Positions 43,093-51,885 of a stretch of DNA of 64,000 bases are shown here, one piece after another (positions within the stretch are counted from its first letter, which is position 1; every line of letters begins with the position of its first letter). The stretch covers positions 186,001 through 250,000 of the forward strand of contig NZ_CADIJP010000006.1 of NCBI RefSeq assembly GCF_902859725.1. The letters are read 5' to 3'. The position numbers and the translations under genes are program-made. The notes beneath the pieces are model-generated. The model was given only the letters and a program-made list of their open reading frames with translations, was not told where the DNA came from and ran no database searches. The stretch is from Achromobacter mucicolens (GTDB taxonomy: Bacteria > Pseudomonadota > Gammaproteobacteria > Burkholderiales > Burkholderiaceae_B).

Positions 43093-44693
43093 CGCGCCAG
43101 CGCCTTCAGGGTGACAAGCTGATCGGCCTCGCCCGCAGGCTTGTCGTGCCGCCAGCGCAGGATGCGCGGAAAGCGCACCGCCACGCCGGACTTGTGCCGT
43201 TTGGACAGGTTGACACCCTCAAAGCCCAGTTCGAACACCTGCACCGGCTCGACCGAGCGCACCGGCCCGAAGCGTTCGCGCGTGTGGGCGCGCAGCCAGC
43301 GATCCAGTTCCAGGATCTCTTTGTCGTCCAGCCCCGAATACGCCTTGGCGATCGGCACCAGCGCATCGCCATCCCACAGCCCGAAGGTGTAGTCGGTGTA
43401 AAGCGTGCTGCGCCGGCCATGACCGGACTGCGCGTACAACAACACGGCGTCAATGGTGAGGGGATCGATCTTCCACTTCCACCAGTCGCCGCGCCGCCGT
43501 CCGCTTTGATAGGGCGCGCTGCGGCGCTTGAGCATGAAGCCCTCGACACCGCGCTCGCGCGATTGCGCGCGCAGTGCGTGGGCCTCGTCCCAGTCCGTGG
43601 GCGCCACGGCCGGCGACATGCGCAGCCGCGGATCGGGGTGGCTGCGCAGCAGCGCTTGCAGACGCTCACGCCGCTCTGCCTGCGGCAATTCGCGCAGGTC
43701 CTCGCCTTCCAGTTCAAGCAAGTCGTACGCCAGCATCTGCACCGGCGCCTCGGCCAGCCACTTGGGTCCCGGCTTCAGGCGCTGGATACGGGTTTGCAGC
43801 GCTGAAAACGGCATGGGATCCGTCTGACCATCCTGCCAGGCCAGCAACTCGCCATCGATGACGCAGTCCACGTTCAGCGCGGCGGCGGCCGCCTCCACTT
43901 CCGGAAAACGCCCGTCCAGCCGCTCTTCGCCGCGCGACCACAACGACACTTCGCCGTGGCGCCGGATCAACTGCGCGCGGATCCCATCCCACTTCCATTC
44001 CAGCAGCCACTCGTCGATGGGTCCCAGAATGGCCGGCTCGCCTTCAAGCGGCGAGGCCAGGAAGAAGGGGTAAGGCTGCTGGCGATCGCCGGGCAGTTCT
44101 TCCACGCTGAGCAAGTCGCGCAGGAACGCCGGGCTGGGGGACCACGCGCCCAGCATGCGCTGCGCGATGCGGGCGATGGGCACCCCCGACATCTCGGCCA
44201 GCGCCTGCTGCACCATGCGCTGCGACACCCCGACGCGCAGCGCGCCAGTCAGCAGCTTGTTGAACACGAGACGTTCGGCATAGGGCAGGCCCAGCCACGC
44301 CGACACGACGACCTCGCGCCGCTCGGTCTCGTCGCGATTGGCCACGGGCAGCAAAACCTCTTCGATCCAATCGGCCAGCCCGCGATCGGGCGCGGCCTGT
44401 ACCGGATCCGGCACCAGCAACGCCAAGGTTTCGGCCAGGTCGCCGACCTGGTCATAGCAGGCGTCCAGCAGCCACGGGGCCGTGCCGGAGGCGTCGGCGG
44501 CCCATGCGCGCAATTCGCCCACGCCGGCAATCTTCTTGCGCGCGCTGGTGATCTTGCCGCCCGCCAGCAGATACAACGCCCAGACCGCGTCGCGCGGCGG
44601 CGCATCGCGGAAGTACGCCACCAGCGCCGCGCGCTTGTCCAAGGTGGCGGTGCTGCGGTCAAGCTCCTGATACAACCCCGCGAATCGCTTCAT
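43089..44693 (-). CDS. ATP-dependent DNA ligase, cisplatin-damage-response type
   Basis: The 534-residue protein has an N-terminal ligase domain (about 1-180), nucleotidyltransferase motif I LEWKWDGIRAQL with the adenylated Lys, motif IIIa/IV region, motif V DWWKWKIDPLTIDAVL, and a C-terminal OB domain. This size and context define the repair ligase found with Lhr-like helicase, PdeM and MBL exonuclease. It is 47 bp downstream of the exonuclease gene. Confidence 0.95.
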   Translation of the reverse strand: MKRFAGLYQELDRSTATLDKRAALVAYFRDAPPRDAVWALYLLAGGKITSARKKIAGVGELRAWAADASGTAPWLLDACYDQVGDLAETLALLVPDPVQAAPDRGLADWIEEVLLPVANRDETERREVVVSAWLGLPYAERLVFNKLLTGALRVGVSQRMVQQALAEMSGVPIARIAQRMLGAWSPSPAFLRDLLSVEELPGDRQQPYPFFLASPLEGEPAILGPIDEWLLEWKWDGIRAQLIRRHGEVSLWSRGEERLDGRFPEVEAAAAALNVDCVIDGELLAWQDGQTDPMPFSALQTRIQRLKPGPKWLAEAPVQMLAYDLLELEGEDLRELPQAERRERLQALLRSHPDPRLRMSPAVAPTDWDEAHALRAQSRERGVEGFMLKRRSAPYQSGRRRGDWWKWKIDPLTIDAVLLYAQSGHGRRSTLYTDYTFGLWDGDALVPIAKAYSGLDDKEILELDRWLRAHTRERFGPVRSVEPVQVFELGFEGVNLSKRHKSGVAVRFPRILRWRHDKPAGEADQLVTLKALAR

Positions 44694-44740
44694 GCCTGCG
44701 TCCGTTCCCCTGTCGATGATCCAGGATGTTCGTGTCCTTC

Positions 44741-45742
44741 CTAATCGTCTTCGCCATACTGCGTCACCAGCGTCTCCGCGGCGACGCCCGAATCATTCAG
44801 CGTCCGCACCAGCGCCTCGGTGTCGCCGTGCGTGGCGATGACCCGCTTGGCGCCGGTGTCGCGGATCGTGCGCACCAGATCGGGCCAATCCGCATGGTCC
44901 GACACCACGAAACCCCGATCCATGTTGCGCCGCCGCCGATTGCCCCGCAGCCGCATCCACCCGGACGCAAACCCATGCTGCGCCTTGCGAAAGCGCCGCA
45001 GCCACGGGCTGCCGGCGGCTGACGGCGGCGCAAGGATCAGCTCTCCAGCAAATCCCGTGCCCGAGGCGGCGGGGCCGTCCGCATCGATGACCAGCCGCGT
45101 CTCGGCCAGCGGCACGCCCGCCTTGCGGTACACGTCCACCCCCGCGGCGATCGCGCCATGCAGGTAGACCGGGCGGTCGATGAATGGGATCAATTCCGCA
45201 AGCACGCGCTGCGCCTTGCCCAACGCATAGCAATACAGAATGGCCGCCTCGCCGCGCGCGCCACAGTGGTCGCGCCACTGCACGATGTCGCGCGCCACGT
45301 CCGAGGCGCTGGGCCAGCGATAGATGGGCAGCCCAAAGGTGGCCTCGGTGATGAAGGTGTCGCAAGGCACGACTTCAAAGGGGCTGCACGTGGGATCGGG
45401 CTGGCGCTTGTAGTCGCCGGAGACGACCCAGACTTCCCCGCCGACTTCGATGCGCACCTGCGCCGACCCAAGCACGTGGCCGGCCGGATGCAGCGACACG
45501 CGCGCGTCGCCCAACGTGAAGGTCTCGCCGTACGCATGGACGCGGTAATCCTGGTCGCCCAGGCGCCATTGCAGAATGGGCAAGCCTTCGGCGCTGGTGT
45601 GGTAGCGGCCCATGCCCGAGCGCGCATGATCGCCGTGGCCATGCGTCAGCACGGCCACGTCCACCGGCCGCCAGGGATCGATATGAAAGCCGCCGGCCGG
45701 ACAGTACAGCCCTTCCGGACGCAATTGCACGATGTCGCGCAT
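44741..45742 (-). CDS. Ligase-associated MBL-fold DNA exonuclease
   Basis: The 333-residue protein starts at the ATG at 45742 with a GGGAGGTGCC site. The metallo-beta-lactamase motif THGHGDHARSG (HxHxDH) is near residue 34, and later VSGDYKR, ITEATFGLP and VVSDHADW give the beta-CASP-type metal and phosphate sites. It is the first gene of the four-gene DNA damage response operon. Longer in-frame extension to 46027 is not protein-like. Confidence 0.94.
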   Translation of the reverse strand: MRDIVQLRPEGLYCPAGGFHIDPWRPVDVAVLTHGHGDHARSGMGRYHTSAEGLPILQWRLGDQDYRVHAYGETFTLGDARVSLHPAGHVLGSAQVRIEVGGEVWVVSGDYKRQPDPTCSPFEVVPCDTFITEATFGLPIYRWPSASDVARDIVQWRDHCGARGEAAILYCYALGKAQRVLAELIPFIDRPVYLHGAIAAGVDVYRKAGVPLAETRLVIDADGPAASGTGFAGELILAPPSAAGSPWLRRFRKAQHGFASGWMRLRGNRRRRNMDRGFVVSDHADWPDLVRTIRDTGAKRVIATHGDTEALVRTLNDSGVAAETLVTQYGEDD

Positions 45743-45925
45743 GGCACCTCCCGATCGGCGCGGCGCAAGGGGTTTGCGGCCGCTTGCCTTGGTTATACCC
45801 CGCGCCGCCGCGGGAAATCCGCGCCAACCGCGCGCCGCTAACATCCGATGAGAATTTAAAACTTCAGTTGCAGACGAGGGGCGTCGCAAGCAAGTAGTGT
45901 GTAGCGGTGGCTCAAAGGAGAAAAT

Positions 45926-46003
45926 ATGCGTACAAATCACATCCTCACCATCATTGCCCTGGTCGTCGTGGTGTCGATCGCCGTGTCGGTCGTGCCCTGG
46001 TAG
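45926..46003 (+). CDS. 25-residue hydrophobic membrane peptide (short gene)
   Basis: An excellent ribosome site (CAAAGGAGAAAAT) precedes ATG, and 25 codons run to TAG at 46001-46003. After MRTNH comes a continuous hydrophobic stretch rich in Val, Ile, Leu and Ala, ending VPW, so it is one transmembrane helix with a positive N-terminus. It is upstream of the nuclease-like gene on the same strand, 38 bp away. It may be a small membrane protein or a leader peptide; no known family (KdpF, CydX, MgrB) is recognised. Confidence 0.65.
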   Translation: MRTNHILTIIALVVVVSIAVSVVPW

Positions 46004-46020
46004 GTAGCTAGCGACGAGGC

Positions 46021-46048
46021 CGGGCATGCCACGGAACGTTCATGCCCG
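46021..46048 (+). promoter_or_regulatory. Hairpin enclosing the start codon of the nuclease-like gene
   Basis: CGGGCATG (46021-46028) pairs perfectly with CATGCCCG (46041-46048). The ATG at 46042-46044 lies in the right arm, and the 12-base loop holds the only ribosome-site-like ACGGAA. In RNA this would restrict translation initiation. Its start is 17 bases after the 25-codon gene's stop. Confidence 0.6.
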
Positions 46049-47445
46049 CTGCCTTACCTCCCGCCTTGATCGCACAGACGCTGCGCGCCGTGGCGCGCCG
46101 CTACCGCGTCGCGGCAATGTCCGCACCCACGCGCGGGCTTGAAGATTCCGACCCTGCGGCGGCGCTTGCCGCCGCCATCGAAGCGGGCCGCGCGGCGCTG
46201 ACTTCATGCGCCGAGCCGCAGCGCGAGCATCAGCATCTTTTTTTCGCTGCGCTGTCGCGGTTGATCCGCGACGCCCTGCGGGACCCGGGCGGAGATCCCG
46301 TTTTCCAAGCCATGGTCCTGCGCCATCAAAGTGCGCAGGTGCGCGAGCATGCTTCGCTATCGGCGCATGCGGGCGCGGACCGGCGCGCCGTGCGCACCGC
46401 GGTGGATGCGTTTGCGCATCCCGGCAAGCGTCGCCGGATGGCCGCCGGGCCGTTGGCGGATGCGCTTGCGGCCTTGCATGGCGCATCTGCGGCCGGCGAA
46501 TGGCGCGTGCTGACGCAAGGCGTACAAACGCTGCTTTGCGCACTGTCGTCCGATGAAAAAGCGGACGCGGCGCTTGCCGGTCAACTGGAGGGGTTGCTTC
46601 GCGATCCCGCCTTGGCGCGTCTGCGGCGGCAGGACGACTTGGCGGCGGATCCCCAAGTTCAACGCTATCAATCCCTGTGGCAGCGCCAAGGCCCGCGCAC
46701 CGGCACGCCCGAGGCCGCCGCCCAGGGGCTGGACGCCCGGCGCCGCGGTGTGGCCGTCGAGGCGCTCGCGGAATCGTCAATCGCTGCGCTGGCCAAACAC
46801 CTTGAGCAGGCGGGTGGCGAGACCTATCGCGTCGCCACGTCCCTGCGCGTGCCGGCCTCGATACCCGGCAATGCCGACCGGGCCAAGACCGAATGGGACG
46901 TGGCCCTGCTGCGCCAGTCGGGTGGCGATGCGGCGAACCCGGTCTGGGACGTGTGTCTGCTGGTCGAGGCCAAGGCTTCCACAGATGCCGCGACCACGGA
47001 TCTGCCCCGGTTGGTGCGCGGCCTGCGGCTGCTCAAGCATGCCGACGCGCAGACCACTTATGTGTTTGACAGCCATCAGGGCCCCCTGCGGCTGCGCGGC
47101 TCGGCGCTGGCCGCGCTGCCGGCGGACCCGGACGAGCTGGACAGCACGATCCTCTATTTTTCGGACGCACCCGCGGAACCCGCGCCCCGGCTGCTCAGCG
47201 CCGCGAGCCGCATGCAGCTGCTTTCCGCGCAAGAAAGTTTGGACTACGCCAGCCGGATGATCGCAGGCGAAGCGCCAGATTCGCAGACGCTTGCGCCGCT
47301 GTGGCATCACCTGCTCGCATCGCCACGCTGGAGCCCCGTGCTCAATCAGTTTCCGTGCTTGCAGCAGGTGCGGGCGCTGATGGTGCATGCCGACGATCTT
47401 GAGGCGGCCATCGCGCGGTTGGGTCAGGACGGCGTAGAAGCCTGA
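46042..47445 (+). CDS. Unrecognised protein with PD-(D/E)XK-like C-terminal domain
   Basis: The 467-residue protein has a mostly helical N-terminal half (to about 225). Then RRGVAVEALAESSIAALAKHL has Glu240 in a helix, KTEWDVALL has Asp286, and VCLLVEAKAS has Glu309-Ala-Lys311. That spacing (helix Glu, strand Asp, then ExK) is the pattern of the restriction-endonuclease-like fold. No other family was recognised. The DNA damage response module is divergent to it. A nuclease role is inference; an alternative ATG is at 46117. Confidence 0.75.
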   Translation: MPAALPPALIAQTLRAVARRYRVAAMSAPTRGLEDSDPAAALAAAIEAGRAALTSCAEPQREHQHLFFAALSRLIRDALRDPGGDPVFQAMVLRHQSAQVREHASLSAHAGADRRAVRTAVDAFAHPGKRRRMAAGPLADALAALHGASAAGEWRVLTQGVQTLLCALSSDEKADAALAGQLEGLLRDPALARLRRQDDLAADPQVQRYQSLWQRQGPRTGTPEAAAQGLDARRRGVAVEALAESSIAALAKHLEQAGGETYRVATSLRVPASIPGNADRAKTEWDVALLRQSGGDAANPVWDVCLLVEAKASTDAATTDLPRLVRGLRLLKHADAQTTYVFDSHQGPLRLRGSALAALPADPDELDSTILYFSDAPAEPAPRLLSAASRMQLLSAQESLDYASRMIAGEAPDSQTLAPLWHHLLASPRWSPVLNQFPCLQQVRALMVHADDLEAAIARLGQDGVEA

Positions 47446-48389
47446 TCGCTCGCGGCGGGAAGCGTCCCGCCCCAGTCCCGCGCATGCCGCTCGATGTGCT
47501 CGCGGATGAAGTCGGCAAGCACGCGCGTGGCCATCGACGGAAAGCGGTTCGGTGCAGTCAGCAGATAGATGGCATCGCCCACGCCCTCGGGCTCGAACGT
47601 GGGCAACACCTGCACCAGCGTCTGATCGCGCAGCATTTCCCACACGGCGTAGCGCGGCAGCAGCGCCACGCCCAGCCCCGCCAGCACCGCGTCGCGCAGG
47701 AACGGATAGTCGCCCGATTGCAGCCGGGGCGCCACACGCAGGATCAACGGATCGCCGTGCGCCTGCTTGAGCCGCAGATCGAAGCGCCGGCCCAGCGATT
47801 GCGGCGCGATGAGGTCGCAGCGGCCCAACTGTTCGATGTGCTGCACCGGCCCGTTGCGCGCCAGAAAGCCGGGCGATGCGCACAAGCACCACTGGATGCC
47901 GCATAGCCGCCGTGCCACGTGATCCTCGGGCGGAGACGAGGTGATCTTGAGCGCAATGTCGACCTCGGCGGAGATCAGGTCGCCGATGCCGTCGTTGATG
48001 TGCACGCGCAGCGCGATGTCGGGATGGGCGCGCGCGAACTCCAGCAGCACCGGCGCCAGATAAAGATGGCCAAGCCCCGTGGGCAGGCGGATACGCACAT
48101 CGCCGCGCACCGCGCCATCGAGGCTGTCGATGGCCGCCTGCACCGCGCGCATCTCGTCCAGCAGCCTGATGCCGTGCTGGTACAGCAACTGCCCCGCCTG
48201 CGTCAGCTCGACATGGCGGGTGGTGCGCCGGAACAGTTGCGCACCCAGATCGAGTTCCAGCCGCTTCAGCCGATGCGACATGTTCGACCGCGTCATGCCG
48301 CAGCGCTGGGCGGCTGCGCTGAGATTGCGCGACTCGACCATCGCGACAAAGAGCCTGACGAGGTTCAGGTCCGGCATATTGTCAATCAT
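47424..48389 (-). CDS. LysR-family transcriptional regulator
   Basis: This 321-residue protein has the winged helix at about 5-65 (PDLNLVRLFVAMVESRNLSA, RSNMSHRLKRLELDLG) and an effector domain from about 95. It overlaps the convergent nuclease-like gene by 22 bp. It is divergent, with a 104-bp spacer, to the CoA-transferase/oxidoreductase/Bug operon at 48494 and probably controls it. Confidence 0.92.
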   Translation of the reverse strand: MIDNMPDLNLVRLFVAMVESRNLSAAAQRCGMTRSNMSHRLKRLELDLGAQLFRRTTRHVELTQAGQLLYQHGIRLLDEMRAVQAAIDSLDGAVRGDVRIRLPTGLGHLYLAPVLLEFARAHPDIALRVHINDGIGDLISAEVDIALKITSSPPEDHVARRLCGIQWCLCASPGFLARNGPVQHIEQLGRCDLIAPQSLGRRFDLRLKQAHGDPLILRVAPRLQSGDYPFLRDAVLAGLGVALLPRYAVWEMLRDQTLVQVLPTFEPEGVGDAIYLLTAPNRFPSMATRVLADFIREHIERHARDWGGTLPAASDQASTPS

Positions 48390-48493
48390 GATTCACCATT
48401 CCCGGCACAAACCGATGGATTGTCCAATGCGTCGGCCGAGTCTAGCATCGTCTTCATTGCCCTAGACCCCTTGCCGAGGAGCGCCCGATCCCC

Positions 48494-49705
48494 ATGCCGA
48501 CCCCGCCCATTGACGCTTCTTGCGGCCCCTACGCCGGACTGCGTGTGCTGGACCTGAGCCAGGGGATCGCGGGCCCGTACTGCGCGCAGATCCTGTGGCA
48601 GCAAGGCGCCGACGTCATGAAGGTGGAGCCGCCCGACGGCGACTGGGGCCGGCACGTGGGCGTTGTGCGCGACGACCAGAGCGCGCTGTCCATCGCCTAC
48701 AACGCCGGCAAGCGCGGCGTGTGCGTGGACGCGCGCCAGCCGCGCGGCAAGGCACTTCTGGCGGAGCTGGCGCAACGCGCGGACCTGGTGATCCAGAACT
48801 TCCGGCCGGGCGTGGCCGAGCGCATGGGGGTGGGCTACGACAGCCTCGCGGCGCGTTGCCCCGGCCTCGTCTACGTGTCCATCAGCGGTTACGGACCGGA
48901 CGGCCCCTATGCCAACGCGCCGGCTTCGGATTCGGTGATGCAGGCCGACAGCGGCCTGATGTTCGCCAACCAGACGCCCGCCGGCGAGCCCCGCCGCATC
49001 GGCCTCTTGATGGCAGACATCGCCACCGCGCTGTACGCCGTGCAGGCCGCCAGTGCCGCGCTCTACCAGCAGGCGCGCAGCGGCCGCGGCCAGCATGTGC
49101 AGCTCAGTCTGCTTGCCGCCTGCGCGGCCTTGCAGGTGAACGACATTCTTGCCTACGGCATCGCAGGACAGCGCGAGGCGGTGGCGGTCAGCGCGCCCAA
49201 TGGCGTGTTCGACACCGCCGACGCGCGCCTGTCGGTGCTGGCGCTGAACAACGATCAGTTCGCGCGCTTGTGCCGCGCGCTGGAGCGGACCGATTGGCTG
49301 GCCGATCCGGCCCTGTCCACCAACGCGGGGCGCATGGCGCAGCGCGACCGCCTGCATCGGGAAATGGCCGAGCAACTGGCGCTGCATCCCGCCGCGCACT
49401 GGGTGGAACGCCTGGCGCGCGAAGACGTGCTGCATGCCCGCGTGCGCGATTACGACGGTCTGGCCGCGCATCCGCAGGCCGCGCACCTGGGCTTGCTGGA
49501 ACCGCTGGCGCAGCCGGGCGGCGAGCCGCTGCCCTATGCGCGCGCGGCCGGCGCCTTGTCGCGCCGGCCCCTTGCCGCCGCGCCCGCGGTTGGTGAGCAC
49601 ACGGTGGAGGCGCTGACCGATTGGGGCGTGCCGCGCGGGGAGATCCAGGCCCTGCTTGAGACCGGCGTGCTGCGCCAGGCTGCTTGCAGCAAGGAGGCCG
49701 TCTGA
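48494..49705 (+). CDS. CaiB/BaiF family III CoA-transferase 2
   Basis: The 403-residue protein opens YAGLRVLDLSQGIAGPYCAQ and has RADLVIQNFRPGVAERMG and ISGYGPDGPYA. The LLMADIATALYAVQAA segment carries the probable catalytic Asp. First gene of an operon that continues, by a TGATG overlap, into the oxidoreductase. Substrate not evident. Confidence 0.92.
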   Translation: MPTPPIDASCGPYAGLRVLDLSQGIAGPYCAQILWQQGADVMKVEPPDGDWGRHVGVVRDDQSALSIAYNAGKRGVCVDARQPRGKALLAELAQRADLVIQNFRPGVAERMGVGYDSLAARCPGLVYVSISGYGPDGPYANAPASDSVMQADSGLMFANQTPAGEPRRIGLLMADIATALYAVQAASAALYQQARSGRGQHVQLSLLAACAALQVNDILAYGIAGQREAVAVSAPNGVFDTADARLSVLALNNDQFARLCRALERTDWLADPALSTNAGRMAQRDRLHREMAEQLALHPAAHWVERLAREDVLHARVRDYDGLAAHPQAAHLGLLEPLAQPGGEPLPYARAAGALSRRPLAAAPAVGEHTVEALTDWGVPRGEIQALLETGVLRQAACSKEAV

Positions 49706-50781
49706 TGCGCGCCCTGGTCTGCCATCGCCACGGTCCGGTCGAGGACGTCGTGCCCGGCGAGCTCGCCGACGCGCCTGCCCCCGCCCCCGACGAGGTCACC
49801 ATCGCCATCGAGCATGCCAGCGTCAGCCACGCAACCAAGCTGCTGATCGAGGGGCGCTATCAAAGCCGTCCGCCCCTGCCCTTTGCGCCCGGCACGGAGG
49901 CCGCCGGCCGCGTCATCGCCTGCGGCGCCAAGGTCACACGCCTCAAGCCCGGCGACAGGGTGGTGGCGCTGGCGCGCTGGGGCTGCTACGCCGAACGCCT
50001 GACCGTGCCCGAATACACCGTCTATCCGGTGCCCGAGGACTTGCCGCTCCTGACCGCGCTGCCCATCCCGATTTCGTATGGCACCGCCTGGGCAGCGCTG
50101 CTCTGGCGCGCCGCCATGCAGCCCGGCGAGACGGTGCTGGTGCTGGGCGCCGGCTCCGGCGTGGGGCTGGCGGCCGTCGAGATTGCGTCGGCGCTGGGCG
50201 CGAACGTGATCGCCTGCGCCAGCACGCCGGAAAAGCGCCAGGCCGCGCTGGACGCGGGCGCGGCCCATGCGTTCGCCGCCGACGCGGACATGCCGCAGGC
50301 CGTCAAGGCCGCCAGCCACGGGCGTGGCGCGGACGTGGTGCTGGACGCCGTGGGCGGCGACGCCTTCGAACACAGCGTGCGCGCCGCGGCGGCCAACGCG
50401 CGCATGGTGTCGGTGGGTTTCGCCAGCGGCCGCATTCCCGACGTGCCGCTGAACCTGCTGCTTGTGAAGAACATTGCCCTGCATGGGTTTTTCTTTGGCC
50501 GCTACATCGGCTGGACGCCCGCGGACGAACGCATCGTCCACGCGCCCGCCGTGCAGCGGACCATGTCCACCCTGTTCGACTGGGCCCGCCGCCAGCGGAT
50601 CCGGCCGGCTGTAACGGCGATCTATCCGATCACCGGTCTTGCCGCAGCACTCGCCGCCCTGGAAAGCCGACAAGTCGTCGGCAAGGTGGCGATCACAATA
50701 ACGACGGAGACAACCCCATGCGTACCCACGACTTCCGGCGCGCCGCCTGGCCGCGCCGCGCCCGCGCGGCGATCGATGTAG
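49705..50781 (+). CDS. Quinone oxidoreductase-like medium-chain reductase
   Basis: The 358-residue protein from the ATG at 49705 overlaps the upstream stop (TGATG). The GroES-like fold starts MRALVCHRHGPVED, and the Rossmann motif is VLGAGSGVGLAAVEIA (about 150-165). No zinc ligands are seen, so it belongs with NADPH:quinone/enoyl reductases. The last 20 or so residues run 64 bp into the next gene in another frame, an unusually long overlap; a shared start region for the Bug signal peptide is likely. Confidence 0.9.
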   Translation: MRALVCHRHGPVEDVVPGELADAPAPAPDEVTIAIEHASVSHATKLLIEGRYQSRPPLPFAPGTEAAGRVIACGAKVTRLKPGDRVVALARWGCYAERLTVPEYTVYPVPEDLPLLTALPIPISYGTAWAALLWRAAMQPGETVLVLGAGSGVGLAAVEIASALGANVIACASTPEKRQAALDAGAAHAFAADADMPQAVKAASHGRGADVVLDAVGGDAFEHSVRAAAANARMVSVGFASGRIPDVPLNLLLVKNIALHGFFFGRYIGWTPADERIVHAPAVQRTMSTLFDWARRQRIRPAVTAIYPITGLAAALAALESRQVVGKVAITITTETTPCVPTTSGAPPGRAAPARRSM

Positions 50782-51752
50782 CGCCCCGCATTCGCCAGCT
50801 TGCAGCCTTGGCCCTGGCGGCCAGTTGCGCCTGCTTTACGGTCGCGGCGCAGGCAGCCGATGCCTACCCCAGCAAGCCCATCACCATGGTGGTGCCCTAC
50901 CCGCCGGGCGGCCCGACCGATATCGTGGCGCGGCTGGTGGCCGCGGAAATGTCCAAGACCATCGGCCAGAACATCGTCGTCGACAACAAGCCGGGCGCCA
51001 GCGGCATGATCGGCGCGGACCTGGTGGCGCGCGCCGCGCCCGACGGCTACACATTCCTGGCCAACGCCTCGCTGCACGTCATCAACCCGTACATCTACGC
51101 GTCGATGCGCTATGACGCCTTCAAGGATTTCGTGCCCATCACGCAGCTGGCGGACGTGCCGCTGGTGCTGGTGGTGCCGCAGACCTCCAAGGTGCGGACC
51201 GTGCAGGACCTGGTGGCGCAGGGCAAGACCCAGCCGCTGAACTTCGGTTCGGCCGGCTCGGCGTCTGCGCAGCAGCTTGCGGGCGAGTCCTTCAAGGTGC
51301 GCGCCGGCCTGCCGATGCAGCACGTGCCCTACAAAGGCAGCGCGCCCGCGCTGACGGATCTGGTGGGCGGACAGATTCAGCTGATGTTCGATTCCATGCC
51401 GTCGGCCATGCCCTTCATCAAGTCCGGCAAGCTGCGCGCGGTGGCGGTCACCACAAGCCGGCGCGTGGATGAGCTGCCCGACGTGCCCACGATGGCCGAG
51501 TCCGGATTTCCGGGCTTTGACATCAGCACCTGGTACGGTCTGTGGGCGCCCAAAGGCACGCCGCCGGCCATCGTGGCCAAGCTGTCCGAGCATGCGGCCC
51601 GGGCGCTTCGCCAGCCCAATGTCGTGACGCAGTATGCGGGCCTGGGCGCCAAGCCGGTGGGATCGGACCCCGCGACGTTTGCCCAATTCAACGTGTCGGA
51701 AGGCGAAAAGTGGCGGGACATCGTCAAGGCGGCGCAAATCAAGCCGCAATAG
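50718..51752 (+). CDS. Bug/TctC-family periplasmic binding protein 3
   Basis: This 344-residue protein starts at the ATG at 50718 after a GGAGACAACCCC site. It has a long N-region and a signal peptide to about residue 47 (ending AQA), then YPSKPITMVVPYPPGGPTDIVARLVA and VVDNKPGASGMIG. Orphan binder of the CoA-transferase unit. The long basic N-region before the hydrophobic core is unusual; a start at a later codon is possible. Confidence 0.9.
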   Translation: MRTHDFRRAAWPRRARAAIDVAPRIRQLAALALAASCACFTVAAQAADAYPSKPITMVVPYPPGGPTDIVARLVAAEMSKTIGQNIVVDNKPGASGMIGADLVARAAPDGYTFLANASLHVINPYIYASMRYDAFKDFVPITQLADVPLVLVVPQTSKVRTVQDLVAQGKTQPLNFGSAGSASAQQLAGESFKVRAGLPMQHVPYKGSAPALTDLVGGQIQLMFDSMPSAMPFIKSGKLRAVAVTTSRRVDELPDVPTMAESGFPGFDISTWYGLWAPKGTPPAIVAKLSEHAARALRQPNVVTQYAGLGAKPVGSDPATFAQFNVSEGEKWRDIVKAAQIKPQ

Positions 51753-51885
51753 TGGGAAAGGCGGGCCGCAAAGACCATCTGACCGGACGCGGGCACGCGC
51801 GGCGCGGGTAATCCCCCATAAGCAGCGCCGCGCCGCTGGATAAGAATTCATGGTTCGCAAGCCAACCAGTCCAGAGGTCCCAGGC

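Noticed and set aside
49656-50717. 698-codon frame joining the third Bug protein to upstream sequence
   Set aside because: The upstream part is an out-of-frame reading of the oxidoreductase. The Bug start at 50718 has a ribosome site and signal peptide.
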